Below, in pieces: positions 17,846 to 25,688 of a stretch of 64,000 bases of DNA. Position numbers and translations under genes: made by a program. The stretch comes from Aurantiacibacter arachoides (GTDB lineage: Bacteria > Pseudomonadota > Alphaproteobacteria > Sphingomonadales > Sphingomonadaceae). Within the stretch, counting starts at the first letter, position 1, and every line of letters begins with the position of its first letter. The notes below the pieces were generated by a model, which saw nothing but the letters and a program-made list of their open reading frames with translations, made no database searches and was not told the origin of the DNA. The stretch lies in assembly GCF_009827335.1 (NCBI RefSeq), contig NZ_WTYH01000001.1, positions 2,207,501 to 2,271,500 of the forward strand. The letters are read 5' to 3'.

Positions 17846-19294
17846 ATGCACATAAAGATGATCCTGCCCGCGCTGACGGAGGCAAAGAGCCCATTCTGGC
17901 GCCCGATCAAATATTCGCTGTTCCCACCGCTTGGCCTTGCCACGCTTGCAGCCTTTTGCGATCCGCAAGACGAGGTCGAGTTGGTTGACGAACACGTGCA
18001 ACCCTTGCGCACCGACGACGCGCCCGATCTCGTCGTGATCCAGGTCTACATCACCAATGCCTACCGTGCCTACGCCCTGGCCGGCCTTTATCGGGAACGC
18101 GGATGCCACGTGGCGCTGGGCGGCCTCCACGTCACCTCCCTGCCGGACGAGGCCTCTGCCCACGCCGACACGATCTTCCTCGGCCCCGGCGAGCAGACCT
18201 TTCCGCAATTCCTGGCCGACTGGCGGGCCGGGCGGGCAAAGCCACGCTATATTTCGGGCCCCGGGCGCACCATCGTGGGCCTTCCGCCGGTCCGCCGCGA
18301 CCTGATTCGGCGCAATCTCTACCTCGTGCCCAATTCCATCGTCGTCACGCGGGGCTGCCCGCAGCACTGCGGCTTCTGCTACAAGGATGCCTTCTTCCAG
18401 GGCGGAAAGGGCTTCTACACCCAGGCCGTGGACGAGGCGCTGGCGGAGATCGATCGCCTGCCGGGCCGCCACCTTTATTTCCTCGACGATCATCTGTTCG
18501 GCAACCGTCCCTTTGCCGAGGCGCTGTTTGCTGGAATGCGCGGCATGGGACGGATTTTCCAAGGGGCCGCGACACTCGACTCGATCCTGCGCGGCGATCT
18601 CGTCGATCGCGCTGCGGAGGCGGGGTTGAGGAGCCTTTTCGTAGGCTTTGAAACCTTCAGTCCTCAAAATCTGCGGGACAGCAACAAGAAACAGAACCTC
18701 GCCCGCGACTATGCCGCGGTCACCCGGCGATTGTCCGATGCTGGCGTGATGATCAATGGCAGCTTCGTGTTCGGCATGGACGATGACGGGCCGGACGTGT
18801 TCGATCGCACGGTGGAATGGGCAGTGACGAACGGCGTGACCACGTCCACGTTTCACGTCCAGACGCCCTACCCTGGCACGCAGCTGCACCGGCAGTTGTC
18901 CGCACAGGGCCGCATTGCCAGCCAGGACTGGGATCGTTACGATACCCGCCATGCGGTGTTTCGCCCGGCGCGAATGAGCGCCGCCCAACTGGAGGCGGGC
19001 TATTTCCGCGCCTATCGCGAGTTCTACGGTTGGCGGAACATCGGCCGGGCGGCCTGGTCACACGAACTGGTCCGGCACAAGGTCAAGCACTTCGCCTATT
19101 CGGCAGGATGGAAGAAATTCGAACCGCTGTGGGACATGATGATCAGCGCACGGCGGCTGGATCTGATGACGCCCCTGCTCGAGGCGGTGCTGTCCCGCGT
19201 GTCACGAGACGACATCCAGCCGGACTCCACCGGATCGCCGGGCGGGAGATCGAACGTACCAGGGCGCAAGGAACCAGCGGTCCTTCCGTCGTGA
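17846..19294 (+). CDS. B12-binding-domain radical SAM protein of unknown substrate
   Basis: A 482-residue protein. Residues 1-140 form a Rossmann-like cobalamin-binding domain (PPLGLATLAAF, VELVDEHV, GGLHVTSLPDEA, GPGEQTFPQFL). The radical SAM core starts at residue 168 with TRGCPQHCGFCYKD (cluster Cys171, 175, 178), followed by LYFLDDHLFGN, LFVGFETFSPQNL and SFVFGMDDDG. The C-terminal part (QTPYPGTQLHRQL, AQLEAGYFRAYREFYGW) resembles the tail of HpnP/DUF4070-type proteins. Such enzymes do methylations or difficult C-C chemistry on lipids or cofactors. An AGAGGGA RBS precedes the ATG. No hopanoid or other pathway genes flank it, so the substrate is open. Confidence 0.85.
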   Translation: MHIKMILPALTEAKSPFWRPIKYSLFPPLGLATLAAFCDPQDEVELVDEHVQPLRTDDAPDLVVIQVYITNAYRAYALAGLYRERGCHVALGGLHVTSLPDEASAHADTIFLGPGEQTFPQFLADWRAGRAKPRYISGPGRTIVGLPPVRRDLIRRNLYLVPNSIVVTRGCPQHCGFCYKDAFFQGGKGFYTQAVDEALAEIDRLPGRHLYFLDDHLFGNRPFAEALFAGMRGMGRIFQGAATLDSILRGDLVDRAAEAGLRSLFVGFETFSPQNLRDSNKKQNLARDYAAVTRRLSDAGVMINGSFVFGMDDDGPDVFDRTVEWAVTNGVTTSTFHVQTPYPGTQLHRQLSAQGRIASQDWDRYDTRHAVFRPARMSAAQLEAGYFRAYREFYGWRNIGRAAWSHELVRHKVKHFAYSAGWKKFEPLWDMMISARRLDLMTPLLEAVLSRVSRDDIQPDSTGSPGGRSNVPGRKEPAVLPS

Positions 19295-19366
19295 CCCGCC
19301 TTCGCCATCGGCTCGCCATCGGCCCGCCACCCGCTGCCTGGCACGAGCCGCCGGGTCGGTAGCATC

Positions 19367-19618
19367 CTAACCGAACAACCGCTTCAGCAGTTTGCGGCCG
19401 CCCGTGTCGGGCTTGGAATGATCGCCCATCTCGAACAGGAAGTTGGCGAGCTGGGCAGCCTGGTTGCGATCCATCAGGTAGACGTGGGTGTGTACGTCCT
19501 GCTTGTCGTGCGGGGGCGGCTTGGTCACGCTCTGCACCCGCAGGGCGAGCCGCCCGTCGACCCAGCTGGACGTCCAGCCCACCAGTGCCCCGTAATCGAT
19601 ATGCGCCTTTTCCGTCAC
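19367..19618 (-). CDS. Small conserved protein of unknown function
   Basis: An 83-residue protein starting at GTG 19618, preceded by a strong purine-rich RBS (GGGGAAGGGGGATAGC). It reads YGALVGWTSSWVDGRLALRV, VHTHVYLMDRNQAAQLANFL and a basic C-terminus (GGRKLLKRLFG). The open frame extends further upstream, but the extra residues look non-coding. It is convergent with the radical SAM gene and downstream of an aminotransferase. I do not recognise its family. Confidence 0.65.
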   Translation of the reverse strand: MTEKAHIDYGALVGWTSSWVDGRLALRVQSVTKPPPHDKQDVHTHVYLMDRNQAAQLANFLFEMGDHSKPDTGGRKLLKRLFG

Positions 19619-19738
19619 GCTATCCCCCTTCCCCAAATCATCTTCCGGCCTTTGACACGGGCGCTGCGACGGGCTTTCGCCGCTGGCTCGCTCCGGCGAA
19701 ATCTTGCCTACCGAAGCGACCGGCACTGGCCGCTCGCC

Positions 19739-20926
19739 CTAGCCGGTGACGGCATCCAGCGCGGCGACGAACCGGTCGACGTTCGTCATGGTCAGCCCCG
19801 CCACGTTGATGCGGCCCGATCCTGCCATGTAGACGCCATGCGCGTCGCGCAGCGTCTGCACCTGCGCCGCGCTCACCGGCAGCATGGCGAACATGCCCTT
19901 CTGCCGCCCGAGCGGGGCCAGGTCGACCCCGCCGGCATGGCCCGCTGCGGCAAGCCTGGCACGGACCTCGCCGATCCGCTCGCGCATTGAGGCAAGCTCT
20001 GCCAGCCAGCTGGCGGTCAACGCCTCGTCCTCCAGCACCATGCGCACCGCGGCTCCGCCGTGATCCGGCGGCATCGACCAGTTGGCACGCGCCAGCGCGG
20101 CGGCGTTGGAAATGGCGCGCACGGTCGTATCCGCAATCGCGCTCTGCACCCAGAACGCGCCGACACGGTCGCGATAGAGGCCGAAGTTCTTGTCGCAGCT
20201 GTAGGCCACCAGCAGTTCGGGCACAGCGGCGGACACCGTGCGCAGGCCGTAGGCATCCTCGTCCATCCCGTCGCCCAGGCCCTGGTAGGCAAGGTCGATG
20301 ACCGGCAGCATCGCGCTGTCGGCCAGCAGCGACGCGATCGCGTCCCACTGGACGGGCGTGTAGTCCACGCCGGTAGGATTGTGACAGCAGCCATGCAGCA
20401 GCAGCGCGTCGCCCTCCCCGGCATTTGCCAGCACCTGGCGCAGCGCTGCCATGTCGGCCGTGCCGTCGCTGGTAGCATGGTCGAAGGGAACCGCCTCCAG
20501 ACCCAGATCGTCGAGGATCTGCGCATGGTTGGGCCAGCTCGGCACACCCATGAACACGCGGGTTATGCCGGCCTTTTTCGCCAGCCCGAAAGCCAGCCGC
20601 ACAGCGCCCGTGCCCCCCGGTGTCTGCATCCCGTCGATGCGCCCGCCCGATGGCAGCGCGGTGCCGAAGACGTGCGGCTCCAGCGCGCGGACGAAGGCCA
20701 TGTCGCCTTCGGGACCAAGGTAGGACTTGCTCTGCTGCCGGTCCACCAGCCGCTGTTCGGCATCCTTGATCGCGCGGAACACCGGTGTCGCGCCATCGGC
20801 CGTCTTGTAGACGCCGACGCCAAGGTCGATCTTGTCCTCGCGCGGGTCGGCATTGTGCAGCTTGATCAGCGCCAGCAGCGCATCGGGCGATTGTTGGTCG
20901 AGTCGGTCGAGCATGGTTGCGGTCAA
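19739..20926 (-). CDS. Aspartate/aromatic amino acid aminotransferase (class Ib)
   Basis: A 395-residue PLP enzyme of the AspC/TyrB group. Family marks are KIDLGVGVYKTADGATPVFRAI, QTPGGTGAVRLAFGLA, the GCCHNPTGVDYTPVQW block, and the PLP lysine in SCDKNFGLYRDRVGAF. The usual SFSKNFG has become SCDKNFG while the Lys is kept. C-terminal GRINVAGLT supplies the carboxylate-binding Arg region. It moves amino groups between aspartate or aromatic amino acids and 2-oxoglutarate. Whether aspartate or tyrosine/phenylalanine is preferred cannot be told from the sequence. Confidence 0.9.
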   Translation of the reverse strand: MTATMLDRLDQQSPDALLALIKLHNADPREDKIDLGVGVYKTADGATPVFRAIKDAEQRLVDRQQSKSYLGPEGDMAFVRALEPHVFGTALPSGGRIDGMQTPGGTGAVRLAFGLAKKAGITRVFMGVPSWPNHAQILDDLGLEAVPFDHATSDGTADMAALRQVLANAGEGDALLLHGCCHNPTGVDYTPVQWDAIASLLADSAMLPVIDLAYQGLGDGMDEDAYGLRTVSAAVPELLVAYSCDKNFGLYRDRVGAFWVQSAIADTTVRAISNAAALARANWSMPPDHGGAAVRMVLEDEALTASWLAELASMRERIGEVRARLAAAGHAGGVDLAPLGRQKGMFAMLPVSAAQVQTLRDAHGVYMAGSGRINVAGLTMTNVDRFVAALDAVTG

Positions 20927-20980
20927 TGCCGCCCCGCCCGGCTCACCGCAAGATCAAGCGTCCCGCTGTGCCCGATCAGG

Positions 20981-21808
20981 TCAGAACGGCAACCACCGCT
21001 GGTTGCGGGAAAAGCGCAGATAACCGGCGTTGAGGCCCAGCCGCAGCCCTGCGCCCACGCGGATCGGAATCAGGACTACGTCGCCCTTGCGCACGTAACT
21101 GGCGTTGAAGCCACCCACCAGATAGGCCGCGCCCTCGCCCGCCGGAAAGCGTTCATACAGCTGATCGGTGTCGTTGAGATTGTAGACCAGCACGAAGGTA
21201 TTGCCCGCATTGGCACCCACGTCGGCCCCGATCGACGGGCCGGTCCAGTAGACGGGCATATTGCCTTCGACCGCATGGTACAGCGTGCCCGATCCGTACC
21301 GAACGCCAAGCACGAAGGCGCCGCCGCCCTCACGACCGACGATGTAGCCGTTGGGCTCGCCCTGCTCTGCGAGGATACCCTGGATCAGCCGGGCCAGCCC
21401 TTCCGCCCCACGACCGAACAGACCCTCTGCCGCGCCGATCAGATCATCCTCGGCATAGGTTGTCTGCGGAGCCTGGTCGCCGGGAACGTCCGTTACCGCC
21501 TCGCTGGCGGCCTGGCTGTACTGCTGGGGCGGCAGGTCGAGCGCCTCGCCCGAAGCCGAACCGTCATCCTGCCGGGTTTCATACCGCGCGCTCGCCTCGC
21601 CACTGGCATATCCGCCGTCCCATGCCCCGCCGATGGTCTGGTCCGCAGGAGCGGTCTGCACACCGGGAGAGTCCATCAGGTCGCCATCGATGGCGGTATT
21701 CGGATCGACGGATTGCATGTCCTGAGCGGCGGCAGGCGCGGCCAGCATCGCCAGCGGCAACAGGGCCGCCAGCGCGCGAACGCGGAACATCGTGGTAAAG
21801 CTGGTCAT
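20981..21808 (-). CDS. Exported DUF1134 family protein
   Basis: A 275-residue protein with a signal peptide (ALAALLPLAMLAAPAAAQ). A low-complexity region rich in Asp, Gln and Ser (about residues 30-115) follows, then the DUF1134 domain: EDDLIGAAEGLFGRGAEGLARLIQ, YIVGREGGGAFVLGVRYGSG, and VLIPIRVGAGLRLGLNAGYL. The domain looks like a glycine-zipper, lipid-interacting fold of the SYLF kind. Function is unknown. The start at 21808 is chosen because GGAAGGG is 9 nt upstream; another ATG at 21817 abuts that RBS. Confidence 0.82.
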   Translation of the reverse strand: MTSFTTMFRVRALAALLPLAMLAAPAAAQDMQSVDPNTAIDGDLMDSPGVQTAPADQTIGGAWDGGYASGEASARYETRQDDGSASGEALDLPPQQYSQAASEAVTDVPGDQAPQTTYAEDDLIGAAEGLFGRGAEGLARLIQGILAEQGEPNGYIVGREGGGAFVLGVRYGSGTLYHAVEGNMPVYWTGPSIGADVGANAGNTFVLVYNLNDTDQLYERFPAGEGAAYLVGGFNASYVRKGDVVLIPIRVGAGLRLGLNAGYLRFSRNQRWLPF

Positions 21809-21991
21809 CTGGCCCATCCCTTCCGCCCCCTGCCGATCACGCAGGGATGCAAAGTCTACGCGCACAAGAGTCCCCGCCCGCTGAAGCAGCAATGAATAGG
21901 CGTCAGGGCGAATCCATTTTGCGACGAAGCGAATTTTCCAGCTCGGAGCGACCTTGGGGAGAGGGCCTGCGACACAATTGCCGATCCGCCC

Positions 21992-22019
21992 TTGAAGCCT
22001 GCCGCACCCGTCGTTATAG
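21992..22019 (+). promoter_or_regulatory. Probable housekeeping promoter of tRNA-Ser
   Basis: TTGAAG (21992-21997) and TTATAG (22014-22019) are spaced by 16 bp. The extended -10 GTTATAGC fits the Caulobacter-type GCTATAWC consensus. A start about 8 bp downstream would leave a roughly 15-nt 5' leader before the tRNA at 22042. Confidence 0.5.
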
Positions 22020-22041
22020 CGCCGGTCCTGCCGCTGGGTCC

Positions 22042-22133
22042 GGAGACGTGGGTGAGTGGCTGAAACCAGTTCCCTGCTAAGGAACCATACCTCTATCGGG
22101 GTATCGAGGGTTCGAATCCCTCCGTCTCCGCCA
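22042..22133 (+). tRNA. tRNA-Ser (anticodon GCU), CCA encoded
   Basis: The 7-bp acceptor stem GGAGACG pairs with CGTCTCC, followed by discriminator G and an encoded CCA. The anticodon arm CAGTTCCCTGCTAAGGAACC gives anticodon GCT in the loop, reading AGC and AGU. A long variable arm (ACCTCTATCGGGGTATCGAG region) and the T-loop GGTTCGAATCC are present, as expected for a class II serine tRNA. Confidence 0.97.
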
Positions 22134-22221
22134 CCTGCGCAACTTACTTCGGAAATTCAGTGCTTGAGTTAAAGGCTCATCCCGAGCCTTCCTTTGGCAA
22201 ACAGGTGGCTACGCACCGCTT

Positions 22222-22323
22222 GATGGCGATGTTGCGGAAGGCACGCACGACGAACTGATCGCGCTGGGCAAGACCTATCGCACGCTGTTCGGCGCGCAGG
22301 CGCGCTTCTACGCCGCGCAATAA
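22222..22323 (+). pseudogene. Tail fragment of an ABC-transporter ATPase
   Basis: Starting 88 bp after tRNA-Ser, a frame reads DGDVAEGTHDELIALGKTYR then TLFGAQARFYAAQ and stop. This is the conserved C-terminal end of an ABC exporter ATPase (the 'GRIVEEGTHDELL...Y..L...Q' tail). Walker A, the signature and Walker B are all missing, and the sequence between the tRNA and residue 1 does not match the family. It differs from the intact exporter at 1803-3644, which ends GRIVESGSHGDLLRRDG, so it is not a recent copy of that gene. Confidence 0.7.
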
Positions 22324-22351
22324 CGACAGTCCGATACGCTCGGCGGCGGTA

Positions 22352-23731
22352 TCATTCGCCTGCAAAGACGAAGGGCACGCCGGCCTCCCTGAAGCGGGCG
22401 GGCAGCAGTTCGCGGCCCACCGGCGGGGCGGAGCGGGCGATGCAGCGCGGGTGATGGCAGATCCGGCAGGCAAGGCCGATGGGCTCTGCCGCAAGGCTCC
22501 CCACGCCCTGGCCATAGACCGTGCGGTCCGCGTCGGTGGCAGCGCATACCAGCGCCACGGCGCGCAGCGCGCGCGGCGCGCCCCAGGCAAGGCCGCCCGC
22601 CTCCACCGTGCGCGCGATGGAGAGATAGCGCTCGCCGCCGGGCAGTTCGACCGATTGCACGTCGATGTGGCCGGGACGGTCGAAGACGTGGTGGATGTTC
22701 CACAGCGGGCAGCGCCCGCCGTGGGCGGCGAAGGGGAAGCCCGCCCCGTCCAGCCGCTTCGACACGTTACCCGCCCGATCGATGCGCAGGAAGAAAAACG
22801 CCACCGCGTCTGATCCGGGGCGTTGCAGCGTGGTCAGGCGATGCGCCGCCTGCTCGAAACTGACCGTGAAGCGCGCGGCGAGCAGCGCGATGTCGTAACG
22901 CGTCTGGCGCGCGGCCCGCGCAAAGGCATCGAAAGGCATCAGCAGCGCTGCCGCCCAATAGGATTGCAGCGCACGGCGCGCCAGCAGCCGGGCATCGTCG
23001 CCGGAAAAGCGCCCCTCGGCCAACAGCGCCTCGATCGCCTCGCCCTGTTCGAGGATCGCCAGTTGCAGGGCAAGCTGGAACGCGCGCGCCGCGGGGCCGA
23101 GCGCTTCGTGGATCAGCACGCGACGCCGATGATAGTCGTGGAACCGCAAGGCCCCGTGCAGCAACGCGTCGTCGGCCACTTCCACCGTCAGCCCGTGCCT
23201 GTCCCTGATGCGCCCCGCCATGGCGCCAAAGTCGACCGCCTCCTGCGCGGTCGCGGCGGCGCTGGCGTCGAGTTCAGGAAAGGCATTGCGCCGCGCGGCG
23301 AGAAAGGCCCGTGCCTCGCTTACGGGATCGCGCACCTCGTTCCCGGCGCTCCGGTCAGCCAAGGCGAGTTGCTCTTCGGCATGCGCCAAATCGAGCCGCA
23401 GGAAAGCCTCGGCAAAGCCGGGATAGCTGGTCGCCACGTCGGCCACGTCGAGGGCGGGCAGGTCGATGTCGGAAAACATCGGCGCCCGCAAAGCCGCCTG
23501 TAAGCGCCGGGCGGTTTCCTCGTCCTCGTTGCCCGCCAGATCGGCCAGGTCGACGGCATAGATGCGCGCCAGGCGCAGCAGCAGGTCGGCCGTGACGGGT
23601 CGCTGGTTGCGCTCCATCAGGGCGATGTAGCTGGGGGAGATCTCCAGGTCCTCGGCCATCTTGGCCTGGGTCAGCGCAAGATCGCGGCGGATGCGCTTGA
23701 GGCGCGGACCCATGTAGCTCGGCTTTCCCAC
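22352..23731 (-). CDS. XRE-family regulator of the RamB/short-chain fatty acid regulator type
   Basis: A 459-residue DNA-binding protein. The helix-turn-helix is at about residues 8-62 (LKRIRRDLALTQAKMAEDLEISPSYIALMERNQRPV). The middle is the degenerate IrrE/ImmA-like domain, and the C-terminal DUF2083 part has the expected Cys/His clusters (CPLWNIHHVFDRPG, CRICHHPRC). Relatives (RamB, PccR) control acetate, propionate or glyoxylate genes and sense acyl-CoA levels. It is divergent from aceA, sharing a 151-bp region with a clear dyad, so aceA-glcB is the obvious target. No HExxH protease motif is present, as usual for this subfamily. Confidence 0.85.
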   Translation of the reverse strand: MGKPSYMGPRLKRIRRDLALTQAKMAEDLEISPSYIALMERNQRPVTADLLLRLARIYAVDLADLAGNEDEETARRLQAALRAPMFSDIDLPALDVADVATSYPGFAEAFLRLDLAHAEEQLALADRSAGNEVRDPVSEARAFLAARRNAFPELDASAAATAQEAVDFGAMAGRIRDRHGLTVEVADDALLHGALRFHDYHRRRVLIHEALGPAARAFQLALQLAILEQGEAIEALLAEGRFSGDDARLLARRALQSYWAAALLMPFDAFARAARQTRYDIALLAARFTVSFEQAAHRLTTLQRPGSDAVAFFFLRIDRAGNVSKRLDGAGFPFAAHGGRCPLWNIHHVFDRPGHIDVQSVELPGGERYLSIARTVEAGGLAWGAPRALRAVALVCAATDADRTVYGQGVGSLAAEPIGLACRICHHPRCIARSAPPVGRELLPARFREAGVPFVFAGE

Positions 23732-23779
23732 GCTGTTCGCCCCCTCCTGCGCTGTTAAGCCTGTCAGCCTTCTACAACA

Positions 23780-23798
23780 TTACAGACTAGTCTTGTAA
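23780..23798. promoter_or_regulatory. Dyad operator candidate between the RamB-like gene and aceA
   Basis: TTACA-GACTAGTC-T-TGTAA: a perfect 8-bp palindrome (GACTAGTC) flanked by inverted TTACA/TGTAA arms with one extra T. It lies 49 bp upstream of the regulator's start codon and 84 bp upstream of the aceA ATG, in the most AT-rich part of the divergent region. It is a natural binding site for the neighbouring regulator, although the sequence differs from the TTTGCAAA-like sites known for relatives. Confidence 0.45.
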
Positions 23799-23882
23799 AG
23801 ATTGACAAGTCCACACCGCAGCGGATTTCGGGGCGGTGCGGCGGGGTCCACAAGGGTGGCAGACCATTCGAGGGATCCTGTC

Positions 23883-25478
23883 ATGACCTACGCTTCCACC
23901 ATCGCCCAGATGCGCCATAGCGCCGATACCGCCGGCGCCACCTGGGCCGGCGTCGATCCCGTCGCGGCCGCGCGGATGCGGGTGCAGAACCGCTTTCCCA
24001 CCGGGCTCGACATCGCGCGCTACACCGCCGCGATCATGCGAGCCGACATGGCCGCCTACGATGCGGACCCCGCTGCCTACACCCAGTCGCTGGGCTGCTG
24101 GCACGGGTTCATCGGGCAGCAGAAGATGATCGCCATCAAGAAGCATTTCGGCACCACCAAGGGGCGCTACCTCTACCTGTCCGGCTGGATGATCGCCGCG
24201 CTGCGCAGCGAGTTCGGCCCCCTGCCCGACCAGTCGATGCACGAGAAGACCAGCGTGCCCGCGCTGATCGCCGAACTCTACACTTTCCTGCGCCAGGCCG
24301 ACGCCCGCGAACTGGGCGGCCTGTTCGGTGAGCTGGACGCAGCCAAGGCGGCCGGCGATGCCGTCAGCACCCATCGCCTGCTGCACGCCATCGACGCGCA
24401 TCAGACCCACGTCGTCCCGATCATTGCCGACATCGATGCAGGGTTCGGCAATGCCGAGGCAACCTATCTGCTCGCAAAGAAGATGATCGAGGCGGGCGCC
24501 TGCGCCATCCAGGTGGAGAACCAGGTTTCCGACGAAAAGCAGTGCGGCCACCAGGACGGCAAGGTCACCGTGCCGCACGAGGACTTCCTGCAGAAGATCC
24601 GCGCCATCCGCTACGCCTTTCTCGAACTCGGTGTGGAGGACGGGATCATCGTCGCGCGCACCGATTCGCTCGGTGCCGGCCTCACCAAGCAGATCGCCTT
24701 TACCCGCGAACCCGGCGACCTTGGCGACCAGTACAACGCCTTCCTCGACTGCGAGGAGGTCGATCCGGCTGACATCGGTACGGGAGAGGTGCTCGTCAGC
24801 CGCGAGGGCAGGCTGCTGCGCCCCCGGCGCCTGCCCTCCAACCTCTACCAGTTCCGTCCCGGCACGGGCGAGGACCGCTGCGTGCTCGACTGCACCACGT
24901 CGCTGCAGAACGGCGCGGACCTGCTGTGGATCGAGACCGAGAAGCCGCATATCGAACAGATCGCCGGCATGGTCGACCGCATCCGCGCGGTCGTGCCGGA
25001 CGCCAAGCTCGTCTACAACAACTCGCCCAGCTTCAACTGGACGCTGAACTTCCGCCAGCAGGTGTTCGACGCCTGGCAGGCCGAGGGCCGCGATCTTGCC
25101 GCCTATGACCGGGCGCGGTTGATGAGCGTGGACTACGACGCCACCGACCTGGGCGTGGAGGCCGACGAGCGCATCCGCACCTTTCAGGCCGATGCGGCGC
25201 GGCGGGCGGGCATATTCCATCACCTCATCACCCTGCCCACCTATCACACGGCGGCGCTGAGCACCGACAACCTCGCCAGGCGCTATTTCGGCGAGGAAGG
25301 GATGCTCGGCTATGTCAGGCAGGTGCAGCGCGAGGAGATCCGCCAAGGCATCGCCTGCGTGCGGCACCAGAACATGGCCGGCTCCGACCTCGGCGACGCG
25401 CACAAGGAGGCCTTTGCCGGAGAAGCCGCGCTGAAGGCCGGCGGCGCGCACAACACCATGAACCAGTTTGCCGCCTGA
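23883..25478 (+). CDS. aceA: Isocitrate lyase
   Basis: A 531-residue enzyme of the long isocitrate lyase class (as in Pseudomonas aeruginosa). It cleaves isocitrate to succinate and glyoxylate, the first step of the glyoxylate shunt. The catalytic loop near residue 220 reads EKQCGHQDGKVTVPHEDF, with the essential Cys and His. PIIADIDAGFGNAEATYLL holds metal ligands, and NNSPSFNW supplies substrate-binding residues. The ATG at 23883 has GAGGGA 6 nt upstream. It is first in an operon with a 60-codon gene and malate synthase. Confidence 0.96.
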   Translation: MTYASTIAQMRHSADTAGATWAGVDPVAAARMRVQNRFPTGLDIARYTAAIMRADMAAYDADPAAYTQSLGCWHGFIGQQKMIAIKKHFGTTKGRYLYLSGWMIAALRSEFGPLPDQSMHEKTSVPALIAELYTFLRQADARELGGLFGELDAAKAAGDAVSTHRLLHAIDAHQTHVVPIIADIDAGFGNAEATYLLAKKMIEAGACAIQVENQVSDEKQCGHQDGKVTVPHEDFLQKIRAIRYAFLELGVEDGIIVARTDSLGAGLTKQIAFTREPGDLGDQYNAFLDCEEVDPADIGTGEVLVSREGRLLRPRRLPSNLYQFRPGTGEDRCVLDCTTSLQNGADLLWIETEKPHIEQIAGMVDRIRAVVPDAKLVYNNSPSFNWTLNFRQQVFDAWQAEGRDLAAYDRARLMSVDYDATDLGVEADERIRTFQADAARRAGIFHHLITLPTYHTAALSTDNLARRYFGEEGMLGYVRQVQREEIRQGIACVRHQNMAGSDLGDAHKEAFAGEAALKAGGAHNTMNQFAA

Positions 25479-25501
25479 TTTTAGCCCGAAGGAGAACCAT
25501 C

Positions 25502-25684
25502 ATGTCCACAGCCACCCTGTCCGAAAACTTCCCGTCTGAACCCGTCCAGTCCCGCCCCGTCTTCGCCAAGCAGGATTTCCCCCTCCTGCGCCGCGCCCTG
25601 GCCGAATTCGTGCGCAACAATCCCGACGATGCCGACAATTCGCGCATGGCGAACCTGCATCACCGCCTTGGCCGGATCGGATAA
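25502..25684 (+). CDS. Small 60-residue protein in the glyoxylate-shunt operon
   Basis: A short gene between aceA and glcB with a strong RBS (GAAGGAGAACC ending 3 nt before the ATG). The product has a Ser/Pro-rich N-terminus and a helical C-terminal half: FAKQDFPLLRRALAEFVRNN then DADNSRMANLHHRLGRIG. It starts 23 bp after aceA and stops 4 bp before glcB. The spacing and RBS argue for real translation. I recognise no family; a regulator or assembly partner of the flanking enzymes is only a guess. Confidence 0.6.
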   Translation: MSTATLSENFPSEPVQSRPVFAKQDFPLLRRALAEFVRNNPDDADNSRMANLHHRLGRIG

Positions 25685-25688
25685 CGCC

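Noticed and set aside
17846..19294. Naming the radical SAM protein HpnP (hopanoid C2-methylase)
   Set aside because: The domain layout is similar, but no hopanoid genes are nearby and I cannot show the family-specific residues. It is left as unknown substrate.
23787..25451. A 554-codon frame antisense to isocitrate lyase
   Set aside because: Composition is His/Val/Asp-rich, typical of reverse frames of GC-rich genes. The sense gene has all catalytic motifs.
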